From positions 62,001 to 126,000 of the forward strand of contig NZ_LXER01000040.1 of NCBI RefSeq assembly GCF_001654925.1: a stretch of 64,000 nucleotides of DNA, in the 5' to 3' direction. Every line of letters begins with the position of its first letter. The first letter of the stretch is position 1. The DNA is from Buttiauxella brennerae ATCC 51605 (lineage in GTDB: Bacteria > Pseudomonadota > Gammaproteobacteria > Enterobacterales > Enterobacteriaceae). Shown piece by piece: positions 37,024-45,390 of this stretch. Under the pieces are notes generated by a model. It ran no database searches. It was not told the DNA's origin and was given only the letters and a program-made list of their open reading frames with translations. Both the position numbers and the translations under genes were made by a program.

Positions 37024-37048
37024 TAAAACCCGCTTCGGCGGGTTTTTT
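37024..37048 (+). terminator. Intrinsic terminator of the cold-shock gene
   Basis: AACCCGC/GCGGGTT stem with a TTCG tetraloop followed by T6, 30 bases after the stop codon. Confidence 0.9.
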
Positions 37049-37136
37049 CGTTTCTGCGGTTGCTGATTTGCAGCATGGGTTGCCGGAGCAGTTTTCCCGG
37101 CGTCAATGCTTAGCCGTGAATCCCCATCCCCCCGCT

Positions 37137-38231
37137 TTAATAACACACGCGGTTGCGGCCACTTTTCTTGGCGTTATAAAGCTCTTTGTCAGCCTGTTCG
37201 ACCAATGCTTCCAGCGTCATTCCTTCGTGCCATTGCGCAATACCCTGGCTTATCGTCAGCGTTGATGAGATAGCCGACCCTTTATGGCTGATATTGGCGT
37301 GGGCAATGTTTTGCTGGATCCTCTGGCTGATGGCTTTGGCCTGCGAAATGCTGTCGCACACGGTCAAAACAACAAACTCTTCACCCCCAAAACGAAATGC
37401 GCTGTCGGTTTCTTTACGCAGAGATTGTTCGATGCAGTGGGAAACTTTGATCAGGCATTTGTCCCCGGCAACATGGCCATAAATGTCGTTGTACTGTTTG
37501 AAATAATCGATATCCATAACAATCATAAACAGCTTTTTCTTGTTTCCAGCCAGGTCATTGACGCACTCTTCAAAAAAACGTGTCAGGCTCAGGCGGTTAA
37601 ATAACCCGGTCAATGCATCGTAATGCGCTTGCTGTACCAGCTTTTTTATCAGCAGGTTTTTTTCATATTCGCTGCGCTGAACACGCTGATACCACTCAAG
37701 CAGAATGTAACGTGCAGAATAGATAACCAACAGCATGATGATGACGCCGCAAAACTGCGCCACGCTGAATTTTTCCAGAACGAAGAATTCGACATACATC
37801 CACGATAAAATTAGCGGGACTGAGAACAGCAGCAACAGCCGCCCTGAAATGTAGAAGGTGATCGTCGCCGGTAATAATACCGACACGGTCAGCATCAGCG
37901 TCATCAGCGGGTTTTGGTAATAAAACGTGAAATTTAAAAACAAAATTGACCACAATATTCCAAAGGTTAATACCACATAAGGAAGTACCCTGTGATAGAA
38001 ACCATCATTAATATTCTTCTTTATTTTTAGCGTGATAATAAGATTGATGACGGATAGGGTAATGATGCCGCCACACAGTAATTGTAATGCCAGCGGCAGC
38101 GTATCAATATCACTGCGATCGGCGCTGCGTAATAATAGCCAGAAACAATATATTATATTCAGAGACAAAAACCACATATAGCCTTTGGTGCTGGTAATGA
38201 CGTTTTCGCCAGTGCTGTGATTAATGTCCAC
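37137..38231 (-). CDS. Membrane-bound GGDEF diguanylate cyclase
   Basis: 364 residues from a GTG at 38231 that has AGGAG eight bases upstream; an ATG frame at 38312 adds 27 residues without a ribosome site. About six N-terminal membrane helices (residues 20-185) are followed by a short coiled coil and a GGDEF domain (about 200-360) with intact FGGEEFVVL active site and HYDALTGLFNR. It should make cyclic di-GMP at the inner membrane. The sensor part is not one I can name. Confidence 0.88.
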   Translation of the reverse strand: MDINHSTGENVITSTKGYMWFLSLNIIYCFWLLLRSADRSDIDTLPLALQLLCGGIITLSVINLIITLKIKKNINDGFYHRVLPYVVLTFGILWSILFLNFTFYYQNPLMTLMLTVSVLLPATITFYISGRLLLLFSVPLILSWMYVEFFVLEKFSVAQFCGVIIMLLVIYSARYILLEWYQRVQRSEYEKNLLIKKLVQQAHYDALTGLFNRLSLTRFFEECVNDLAGNKKKLFMIVMDIDYFKQYNDIYGHVAGDKCLIKVSHCIEQSLRKETDSAFRFGGEEFVVLTVCDSISQAKAISQRIQQNIAHANISHKGSAISSTLTISQGIAQWHEGMTLEALVEQADKELYNAKKSGRNRVCY

Positions 38232-38435
38232 GAATAGCGCTCCTTTAATAAGTTTATTAAATGATACCGTGCCCGAACGGGCTATGCCACCTTTCAAACC
38301 CGTACCTGCCAACCCTTTAACATCACTCCACTTTTCTTGAATATGCTTGATGCTGGTCTATGCTCAAATCAGAAAGTTGTCGGAATTGAATTTCTTCGTG
38401 TGATTGAAAAATAAAACAAAATTTATTCTTCCTGG

Positions 38436-40058
38436 GTGAAAATTATGATTAGGTCGTTGCTGTTCCTTCTTGCATGGATATCTCTGACGACCGCTTGTGG
38501 GCTGCAAGCCGCTGAGCCAAGGCAACTTCCTTCCGAACAGGACAAAGCACGCACGGTTTATATTTTTCACCATCCCATTGTCATGTTGCAGGCAAAGTTT
38601 GGCCTCACCACGCCCGAAGAGCGCGTGCTGCGCATTCGCCAGACTCTGCGCTCCCTGAATGAAGACGACATTCGCCAACCGGTGCAAGTCACGGCCATCA
38701 CACGCTATAACCAACACGGCCGCTTATTCACCCTCAACGGTAAAGTGTTGATGCTACTGACCGAAGGTGATTTAGATGAGGGTGATGACCTGACACTTGA
38801 TCAGGCTGCGCAACGCGTGCTGGCCCGCTTTGATGAACAACGCAATTCATTAAAAGATCAGTACTCCTCGTCATATCTTGCCACCGCCGCGGTAAAAACT
38901 CTGGCTGGTACGCTCGCGTTGGGGCTGCTGTTTTATGGCGCGTTCAAATCCTGGAAAAAGGTGAAGCAATATTTCGATGCCAGAGTCAGCCGCAAGAAAG
39001 GGCTGATTCCTGCGAAATGGCGCGAATTTTTGGGTGCCATTGAAAGTTATCTCTACGGCTTGTTGATGGTCCTTTTGGGCATTGCAGCGTTTTATGTCTG
39101 GCTAAGCTGGATCTTCCGTTTATTCCCGTGGACGCGGGTGTGGGGCGAATCGCTCGGTGACTGGTCGATTAATGTTGCCCAGAAAATTGCGTTATCAATT
39201 GTTTCTGCTTTCCCCGGTTTATTGATTGTGCTGATTATCTTTTTAATCACCGCATTTATTCTCAAGCTGCTGAAAATTCTGCTCACCCGCGTTGAGGCCC
39301 GAAAAATGATGGTGCCGGGTCTGCACCCTGAAACGGTGGGGGCGACGCGTAAACTCATCTCCGTGATGGTCTGGTTATTTGCGCTTTCTGCGGCTTACCC
39401 GTTCCTGCCGGGAGCTAACTCGGTTGCGTTTAAGGGCATTAGCGTGTTCTTCGGTTTGATGTTAACGCTTGGCTCGGCGGGGGTGATGAACCACGCGATG
39501 AGCGGGCTGGTGCTGACTTATTCCCGCGCACTGCGCAAAGGGGATGTGATTCGTATTGGCGACAACGAAGGGCTGGTGAACGAAGTCGGTATGCTCGCAA
39601 CCAAAATCCTCACCCGTGAAAACTACATCGTCACTGTGCCTAACGCCGTGGTGGTCAGCGGCAAAATCACCAACCTGAGCGCACAGAACCCAGGCGGCGG
39701 CGTCAACCTGACAACCAGCGTCACCATCGGCTATGACACCCCGTGGCGGCAAGTCCACGCGATGCTGGAGCTGGCGGCTAAGCGTACACAGGGCATTGAG
39801 CCGAATACGCCCCCTCTGGTGCGCCAGCTCAATCTGATGGACTGGTACATCGCTTACGAGTTGCAGGTCAGATTGCGGCCTGGCGAATCGCTGGCCGGCG
39901 TGAAAAGCGAATTGCACAGCCATATTCAGGATGTGTTCAACGAATTTAACGTACAGATCATGTCGCCGAACTTCGTGAACCAACCGGAAGGCGCCGTGAT
40001 GGTGACGCCGGAAAACTGGTTTGCCGCACCGGCTGCTCAGCCAGAGAAGCCATTGTGA
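38436..40058 (+). CDS. MscS-family mechanosensitive channel with periplasmic N-terminal domain
   Basis: 540 residues: signal peptide (to about 25, GLQAA), a periplasmic domain of about 115 residues, five hydrophobic helices (about 150-360) and the MscS core: pore helix GISVFFGLMLTLGSAG and the beta domain RKGDVIRIGDNEGLVNEVG with VTVPNAVVVSGKITNLS. The last helix matches TM3 of MscS. A GTG at 38436 opens the frame; ATG 38445 is an alternative. It overlaps the next gene by four bases (GTGA) and heads a five-gene envelope operon. Confidence 0.88.
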   Translation: MKIMIRSLLFLLAWISLTTACGLQAAEPRQLPSEQDKARTVYIFHHPIVMLQAKFGLTTPEERVLRIRQTLRSLNEDDIRQPVQVTAITRYNQHGRLFTLNGKVLMLLTEGDLDEGDDLTLDQAAQRVLARFDEQRNSLKDQYSSSYLATAAVKTLAGTLALGLLFYGAFKSWKKVKQYFDARVSRKKGLIPAKWREFLGAIESYLYGLLMVLLGIAAFYVWLSWIFRLFPWTRVWGESLGDWSINVAQKIALSIVSAFPGLLIVLIIFLITAFILKLLKILLTRVEARKMMVPGLHPETVGATRKLISVMVWLFALSAAYPFLPGANSVAFKGISVFFGLMLTLGSAGVMNHAMSGLVLTYSRALRKGDVIRIGDNEGLVNEVGMLATKILTRENYIVTVPNAVVVSGKITNLSAQNPGGGVNLTTSVTIGYDTPWRQVHAMLELAAKRTQGIEPNTPPLVRQLNLMDWYIAYELQVRLRPGESLAGVKSELHSHIQDVFNEFNVQIMSPNFVNQPEGAVMVTPENWFAAPAAQPEKPL

Positions 40059-41206
40059 AACGGCCTGGCTATTGGCTGGCACTTCTTTGTAGCCTGGGGT
40101 TATCACAGCCATGGGTCGCCAGCGCCAGCGGGCTGTTCGATGATTCGGACGGCATGCTTGATATGAGCGAATACCTCAGTGAAAACCGTTACGGCTTTTT
40201 GCCGGTTCCGGTAGTCATTACTGAACCTGCGATAGGTTACGGCGGCGGCCTGTTTGGTCTTTTCTTGCATGACACCGCAGACAGTGAAGCCGGGAAAAAT
40301 CATCCGGGTGGAAAAACTATCCCACCCGCCGTGACGGCTTTGGGTGGTGGTGCCACACAAAACGGTACCTGGTTTGTCGGCGGTGGCCATCGCCATACCT
40401 GGAACAATGACAGCATTCGTTATCTGGTGGCACTCGGTTATGCCGATGTAAATCTTGATATTTATTCTGGTGACATTGCAGCGTTTGATCGTGGAAAGGG
40501 CATTAGTACGCAAACCAAAGGCTACGGCGGTATGCAAAAATTGCTGTTCCGCGTAGCCGATACGCCGTTCTTTATCGGTGGCTCACAGTTTTATGCAGAT
40601 ACCAAAATTTCTGCGGATAACCCGGTCATTAGCCGCGCATTGCAGCATGTTTTGGGTGAGGAAAGTGCTTCTTCAGCGCTTGGGGTGATCATGGAATATG
40701 ACACCACCGATAACTTTTTTTATCCGCACAATGGGCTATCTGTCACGGGGGAATACCAGTTTTATACCAGCTTCCTCGGCGGTGATTATCGCTACGATAT
40801 GCTGACGCTCGACGGCAAATACTTCCAACCGCTCGGCACCGATTTCACGCTGGTGCTGGCCGGGAATTATCAGTCACTTTCAAACCATGACCAGCATCTG
40901 ACGCCCATGGCGCGGCCATACATTAAGTTGCGAGGCATCTCGCAATTTCGCTATCAAGGGGATTATGTCAGCACCGTGCAAACTCAGCTGGAGTGGCAAA
41001 TGACGCCGCGCTGGGTGTTGCAAGGTTTTGTCGGAGCGGGAAGTGCCAGCAAAGAGGCTGACGACCTTTACCAAAGCACCGAAGTGGCGTGGGGTGGCGG
41101 TTTCCGTTACCTGATTGCGCGCCAGTTTGGTCTGCATACCGGGATAGATGTCGCGTTTAGCGACAGTGAACAAGCGGTCTATTTCAACGTGGGGGCGGGG
41201 CTGTAA
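40055..41206 (+). CDS. Omp85-like (BamA/TamA barrel) outer-membrane protein without POTRA
   Basis: 383 residues: signal peptide (to SAS) and a barrel domain of about 350 residues. The N-terminal VVITEPAIGYGGGLFGLFL, the YDTTDNFFYPHNGLSVTGEY segment and LRGISQFRYQG, the position of the lid-lock RGF/Y motif, are typical of short BamA-like surface-antigen proteins. No POTRA domain precedes the barrel. Translation is coupled to the MscS-type gene by a four-base overlap, which suggests a joint function. Confidence 0.83.
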   Translation: MKRPGYWLALLCSLGLSQPWVASASGLFDDSDGMLDMSEYLSENRYGFLPVPVVITEPAIGYGGGLFGLFLHDTADSEAGKNHPGGKTIPPAVTALGGGATQNGTWFVGGGHRHTWNNDSIRYLVALGYADVNLDIYSGDIAAFDRGKGISTQTKGYGGMQKLLFRVADTPFFIGGSQFYADTKISADNPVISRALQHVLGEESASSALGVIMEYDTTDNFFYPHNGLSVTGEYQFYTSFLGGDYRYDMLTLDGKYFQPLGTDFTLVLAGNYQSLSNHDQHLTPMARPYIKLRGISQFRYQGDYVSTVQTQLEWQMTPRWVLQGFVGAGSASKEADDLYQSTEVAWGGGFRYLIARQFGLHTGIDVAFSDSEQAVYFNVGAGL

Positions 41207-41257
41207 AAGGACTTTTCCGTCTTACTGAAAACGCAGGCAGACATCAAAGAGAACGCA

Positions 41258-42232
41258 ATGAAAATAATGGAAAGGGGTGTGCAACAATGCCGGGTGATGG
41301 CCCTGCCGTTACTGTTTTTATCCGGTACGGCGATGGCTGCAACCACAGATACGGCTGCCGAGAGCAGCACGTTTCCCATCTGGGGCGATGAAGCACGCGC
41401 ACGCGGATACTCGATACCGCTGCCGTTCGGCGTCAATCTCAGCTATATGAATATGCGCCAAAATGTTGATGTCGACAGCATTACCTTCTCGGGGCTGAAA
41501 CTGGGCTCGCACCCGATACCCAGCGACATGTTTGCGATTGATGTCGGCCATACGCGTGAGCGCAGCAAGAGCGAAAACCTGCGCCTCGATATGTGGGTGT
41601 TTCCATTTTTGAATATTTACGGGCTGGTGGGATACACCAAAGGATCGTCGGTTTCGAATGTGTCGGTTGATGCTGATCCATCGCGCTATACCGGTGTCGA
41701 CCGGATTATCGCCTCGTCGGTGCATCGCCTTAACCAAAGCGGTGACTTGCAGAATATTGATTTCACACTCGATTTTGAAGGCATGACCTACGGCACCGGG
41801 ATCACTCTCGCGGGCGGCTACAAAAACTGGTTTACGTTGCTGGACACCAACTACACGCAAACGGATTTCGATATTCTGGATGGCAAAATTTCGGCCCTGA
41901 CGGTATCGCCCCGCGTCGGGTATCGCTTCGATATGCCGCAAATTTCCGGGCCATCGCATTTAAGTATTTGGGTAGGCGCGATGTACCAGGATGTGCAGCA
42001 GGAGTTCAAAGGCAACCTTTCTGACCTGCATATTCCAGCCGAACTCCAGCCGCTGATTAATTCGGTGAACCAGGATGATCAAGGGCGCTTTGACGTTAAG
42101 CAGCATCTCACTTCACCGTGGAATACCTTAATTGGTGCGCAATATGAGATTACGCAGAACTTTAACGTACTAACCGAAATAGGCTTTAACGAGCGTAATA
42201 GCTTCTTCTTTGCGGGTGAATATCGATTCTGA
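41258..42232 (+). CDS. Predicted outer-membrane barrel protein, unknown family
   Basis: 324 residues with a signal peptide (GTAMA) and alternating short hydrophobic strands ending in aromatic F (FFFAGEYRF), the C-terminal signature for outer-membrane insertion. I do not recognise the family. The stop codon overlaps the next start by one base (TGATG). It is the third of five co-directed genes. Confidence 0.75.
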   Translation: MKIMERGVQQCRVMALPLLFLSGTAMAATTDTAAESSTFPIWGDEARARGYSIPLPFGVNLSYMNMRQNVDVDSITFSGLKLGSHPIPSDMFAIDVGHTRERSKSENLRLDMWVFPFLNIYGLVGYTKGSSVSNVSVDADPSRYTGVDRIIASSVHRLNQSGDLQNIDFTLDFEGMTYGTGITLAGGYKNWFTLLDTNYTQTDFDILDGKISALTVSPRVGYRFDMPQISGPSHLSIWVGAMYQDVQQEFKGNLSDLHIPAELQPLINSVNQDDQGRFDVKQHLTSPWNTLIGAQYEITQNFNVLTEIGFNERNSFFFAGEYRF

Positions 42233-43365
42233 TGAATAAACCTGGCGCGCTATTTTTGGGTTTGCTTAGCCTTATGATGGCTCCGGTGACAACGGATGCC
42301 ATGACTCGCGACGAGATTGATGGCTTTCTGGGGAAACTGGGGGCGGATAATCAATATGACTCGAGCAAAGGCATTAACTGGAGCGTGCTGCCAGGACCGT
42401 TTTATACCCCGGAACTGAAACTTGGCCTCGGGACTGCCATCGCGGGCGTTTATCGCGTTGATCCTAACGATCGTGTGACACAAAACTCTTCGGTGTCATT
42501 TACTGGTTTTGTCAGTACCAGCGGTGCGCTGGGGGTCGGCATGAAGAACTACACGTTTTTCAACGGCGATGAATGGCGGCTGTTTGTCGATGGATCACTG
42601 GCCAAAATCCCCACTGGTTTTTGGGGGATAGGCTACGACGCAGCACAAGGCAACGAACAAAAATACACGCAGCAATCTTTTAGCCTTCACCCGCAGATTA
42701 TGCGCCAAATAGTTGATAATCTTTATGCTGGTTTGGGTTGGGACTTTTCAACCTATGATGCTGAAAATATTGATGACCCGCACCCCGGTGATAACTTTTC
42801 CCGCTATAACGTGGAAGGAAACTCACTGAGTTCAGGCGCGACGGCGACCATCAACTACGACTCGCGGGACGTGATAACTCGCCCGCGGCATGGGCAATTT
42901 TTCAGTGCCGAATACAGCCTTTTCGATCCCGCCCTTGGCTCGGATAGTCACTTCACCGTTTTGCAGCTGCAATATAACTATTACCTCCCGCTAAACGATC
43001 AGGATGTACTGGCATTTGATCTTTGGGGGCGTTTTGCGCGTGGTGATGTGCCATGGGATCGCCTGTCGCAAGCCGGGGACGATAATCGAATGCGGGGTTA
43101 TTATCAGGGGCGTTATCGCGATAAAGACGTGGTCAGCACTCAACTGGAATACCGCAAAAAACTCAACTGGCGGCACGGCTATGTTTTGTGGGTCGGAGCT
43201 GGTGCTTTGGGCGATGGCCCACAGCATCTGGCAGATAACCCGCTGTTACCGACGATTGGTGCGGGCTACCGCTTTGAGGTTAAACCAGACATGAATATTC
43301 GCCTTGATCTGGGATTTGGCAAAGAGAGCACCGGATTTTACTTTCAAGTTGCAGAGGCATTTTAA
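42232..43365 (+). CDS. Second Omp85-like outer-membrane protein without POTRA
   Basis: 377 residues: signal peptide (to TTDA) and a BamA-type barrel. NYDSRDVITRPRHGQFFSAE is the family's second-strand hallmark, and RMRGYYQGRYRDKD carries the RGY motif of loop 6. C-terminal F (VAEAF). Single-base overlaps on both sides (TGATG before, TAATG after). It differs strongly from the first Omp85-like protein in the operon, so it is not a recent duplicate. Confidence 0.85.
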   Translation: MNKPGALFLGLLSLMMAPVTTDAMTRDEIDGFLGKLGADNQYDSSKGINWSVLPGPFYTPELKLGLGTAIAGVYRVDPNDRVTQNSSVSFTGFVSTSGALGVGMKNYTFFNGDEWRLFVDGSLAKIPTGFWGIGYDAAQGNEQKYTQQSFSLHPQIMRQIVDNLYAGLGWDFSTYDAENIDDPHPGDNFSRYNVEGNSLSSGATATINYDSRDVITRPRHGQFFSAEYSLFDPALGSDSHFTVLQLQYNYYLPLNDQDVLAFDLWGRFARGDVPWDRLSQAGDDNRMRGYYQGRYRDKDVVSTQLEYRKKLNWRHGYVLWVGAGALGDGPQHLADNPLLPTIGAGYRFEVKPDMNIRLDLGFGKESTGFYFQVAEAF

Positions 43366-44474
43366 TGAGAATATGGATTTTCACATTACTGCTTAGCGTC
43401 TCATCGCTGAGTTTTGGTGCAGCAGATATTTTGCCTATTGAGCAGGCACGGCGCGTGTGGCCGGTTGCTCAGGAACTTACCGCCCCGGAATCTTTACGGC
43501 CTTGCTGCGCGTTTGGCTACGACCTGCAAGTGCGGGCGGTGGGCGTGCCGATTCCGGTCTACCAGATTGGCAATATTCTGACGCTCGCGACGCTTGGCAA
43601 TCACCGCTACAACGACAGCGCATTAGGTGCGGTGAAGAATATCGTGGGTCTGAGCGAGGAGAAAAGCGGCCTGATTTATACCCGCCGCGGCGGCTTTATC
43701 GATATTGCCCACGTGCGGGATACCGCTGATAACACCTTCTATCTTTTCTCGCAGATTTATTCCCGACTCGGCCAGGACTGGCGGCTGTTCTACAGTGAAG
43801 AACTTGGTGTGCGCCGCGTTCAACTCCATGCCTTCACTCCACCCGCTTCAATGCCGGAACGTTATTCGATTGCTGCCTGGCTTGCGGGGCATCTCGCATT
43901 CCAGTTGGCGCAATGGCATGAAATTGCGCAGTGGTACGGCTTCCAGTCAGTTCCAGGGTTTTCTGAAGAGATCTCGGCTTTTTCGCCAGAGGATCTCTAC
44001 TCCAATTTATTGGGTGCAAGGCTTGCGATAAACGCCATTTTACAGGGGCACGCAGGGTCGATTGAATCTTACGATGCGGCGATAGACAAGGGGCTGCACA
44101 ACGCTCTGGTGCGGCTTGGCGCGGTCAGCGAGGCGGAAACCGCCAGAAAATTCCGCGAAGTGGACGGCGACTGGTGGAACAGTAAACGCCGGGTGCCGGA
44201 CAAATTCCTGGTGCTCAACCGTAACTATGATTTGAGCGAAAACCGCTACCCGACCCCGGTGCCATTTGAAAGCGCAAAACCTTACTTCCTGGTGATGCCT
44301 GCAACCGTGGCGGGCGTGACGATAAGCCAGCTTGGTGAACTGCAAATCCACACGGGCAGCGACATGCGCGGCCTCAAAGTGCCCGAGACATTTTACCTGC
44401 CAGCGCAGTTTTCAGCGCTGGCTGAGCAGGCCAAATATGCCGACCAGATACAGCTACAGCAAATGAAGAAATGA
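43365..44474 (+). CDS. DUF4056 secreted protein
   Basis: 369 residues with a signal peptide (SLSFGAA). The family is DUF4056, of unknown function. Charged motifs that look catalytic are GGFIDIAHVRDT (His116, Asp119) and the helix LAQWHEIAQWYG (His185, Glu186), arranged like a metal-dependent hydrolase site, though no fold assignment is possible by eye. Two Cys (CC at 47-48) follow the signal. It is coupled by TAATG to the barrel gene and closes the operon. Confidence 0.8.
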   Translation: MRIWIFTLLLSVSSLSFGAADILPIEQARRVWPVAQELTAPESLRPCCAFGYDLQVRAVGVPIPVYQIGNILTLATLGNHRYNDSALGAVKNIVGLSEEKSGLIYTRRGGFIDIAHVRDTADNTFYLFSQIYSRLGQDWRLFYSEELGVRRVQLHAFTPPASMPERYSIAAWLAGHLAFQLAQWHEIAQWYGFQSVPGFSEEISAFSPEDLYSNLLGARLAINAILQGHAGSIESYDAAIDKGLHNALVRLGAVSEAETARKFREVDGDWWNSKRRVPDKFLVLNRNYDLSENRYPTPVPFESAKPYFLVMPATVAGVTISQLGELQIHTGSDMRGLKVPETFYLPAQFSALAEQAKYADQIQLQQMKK

Positions 44475-44562
44475 GTTCATAAGAAAACGTTATTGGACGA
44501 TCTCTCGCAAGTTCGCTTTGATGTTGCAAATATGTAATTAACTCAAAAAATTCCTCTGGAAA

Positions 44563-45027
44563 ATGAACATGTTCACCATCAAAACTGACGATCTTTCCCA
44601 TCACGCGGTACAGACATTAGTGGCTTACCATATTTCCGGCATGCTGGAACAATCGCCACCGGAAAGTAGCCATGCACTCGATGTGCAGAAGCTGCGCGAC
44701 CCGGCAGTGACGTTCTGGTCGGCGTGGGAAGGGGAGCAATTAGCCGGAATTGGCGCGCTGAAAATGTTAGATGATGCACACGGTGAGCTGAAATCAATGC
44801 GCACCGCGACCGAGTTTTTGCGCCGCGGTGTGGCAAATCAGTTTTTAGTGCACATTGTGCAGGTTGCCCGCGAACGCGGCTTACAGCGCCTTAGCTTAGA
44901 AACCGGTACCCAGCCAGGCTTTACCCCTTGCTACCAACTCTATCTCAAGCATGGTTTTGTAGACTGCGAGCCGTTTGCCGATTACCAACTCGACCCGAAT
45001 AGCCGTTTTATGACGTTGGTTTTGTGA
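44563..45027 (+). CDS. GNAT-family N-acetyltransferase
   Basis: 154 residues with the GNAT core: beta strand LAGIGALKML, the acetyl-CoA loop LRRGVANQFLVHI, and LSLETGTQPGF leading to CYQLYLKHGF. It should acetylate a small amine or protein with acetyl-CoA. Two ATG codons (44563 and 44569) are close together; the first is given. It stands alone after the MscS operon. Confidence 0.85.
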   Translation: MNMFTIKTDDLSHHAVQTLVAYHISGMLEQSPPESSHALDVQKLRDPAVTFWSAWEGEQLAGIGALKMLDDAHGELKSMRTATEFLRRGVANQFLVHIVQVARERGLQRLSLETGTQPGFTPCYQLYLKHGFVDCEPFADYQLDPNSRFMTLVL

Positions 45028-45390
45028 GGGGTTAGCTTAAGGCTAATCAAAAGTAAAATTGAGCGTTTGGGTCAAGTACGTTATTTAAAAACTAAGCAAC
45101 CTGGCGGGACATCGAATGTGTAGACATGATTCTGGTGTCCCCTTTAAGTTATTAACTTAACGATCCCTTCTTCCTCTTCTTTCTCTTTCAATAATCATTT
45201 ATTTTCAATGCGATATTGAATTAATTTTCTCTGGAAATATTAATGTTGCATTTCGCTGTTATATTTTTTAATTGATCATTGAATGTTTTTCTATTTAATA
45301 ATGTGTTTGATTTTTACACAGCTATTAAGTAATGTTTATTACCTACGCAAAGGTCAAGATAAATATCCAAAAATACACATTACTGAGACA
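45028..45390. other. AT-rich spacer before the autotransporter
   Basis: 363 bp, much more AT-rich than the neighbours, with a small TTAGC/GCTAA hairpin after the acetyltransferase stop and a TTAAGTTATTAACTTAA palindrome near 45147. Probably the promoter region of the autotransporter. A frame open from 45283 reaches the autotransporter but is not needed as its start. Confidence 0.5.
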
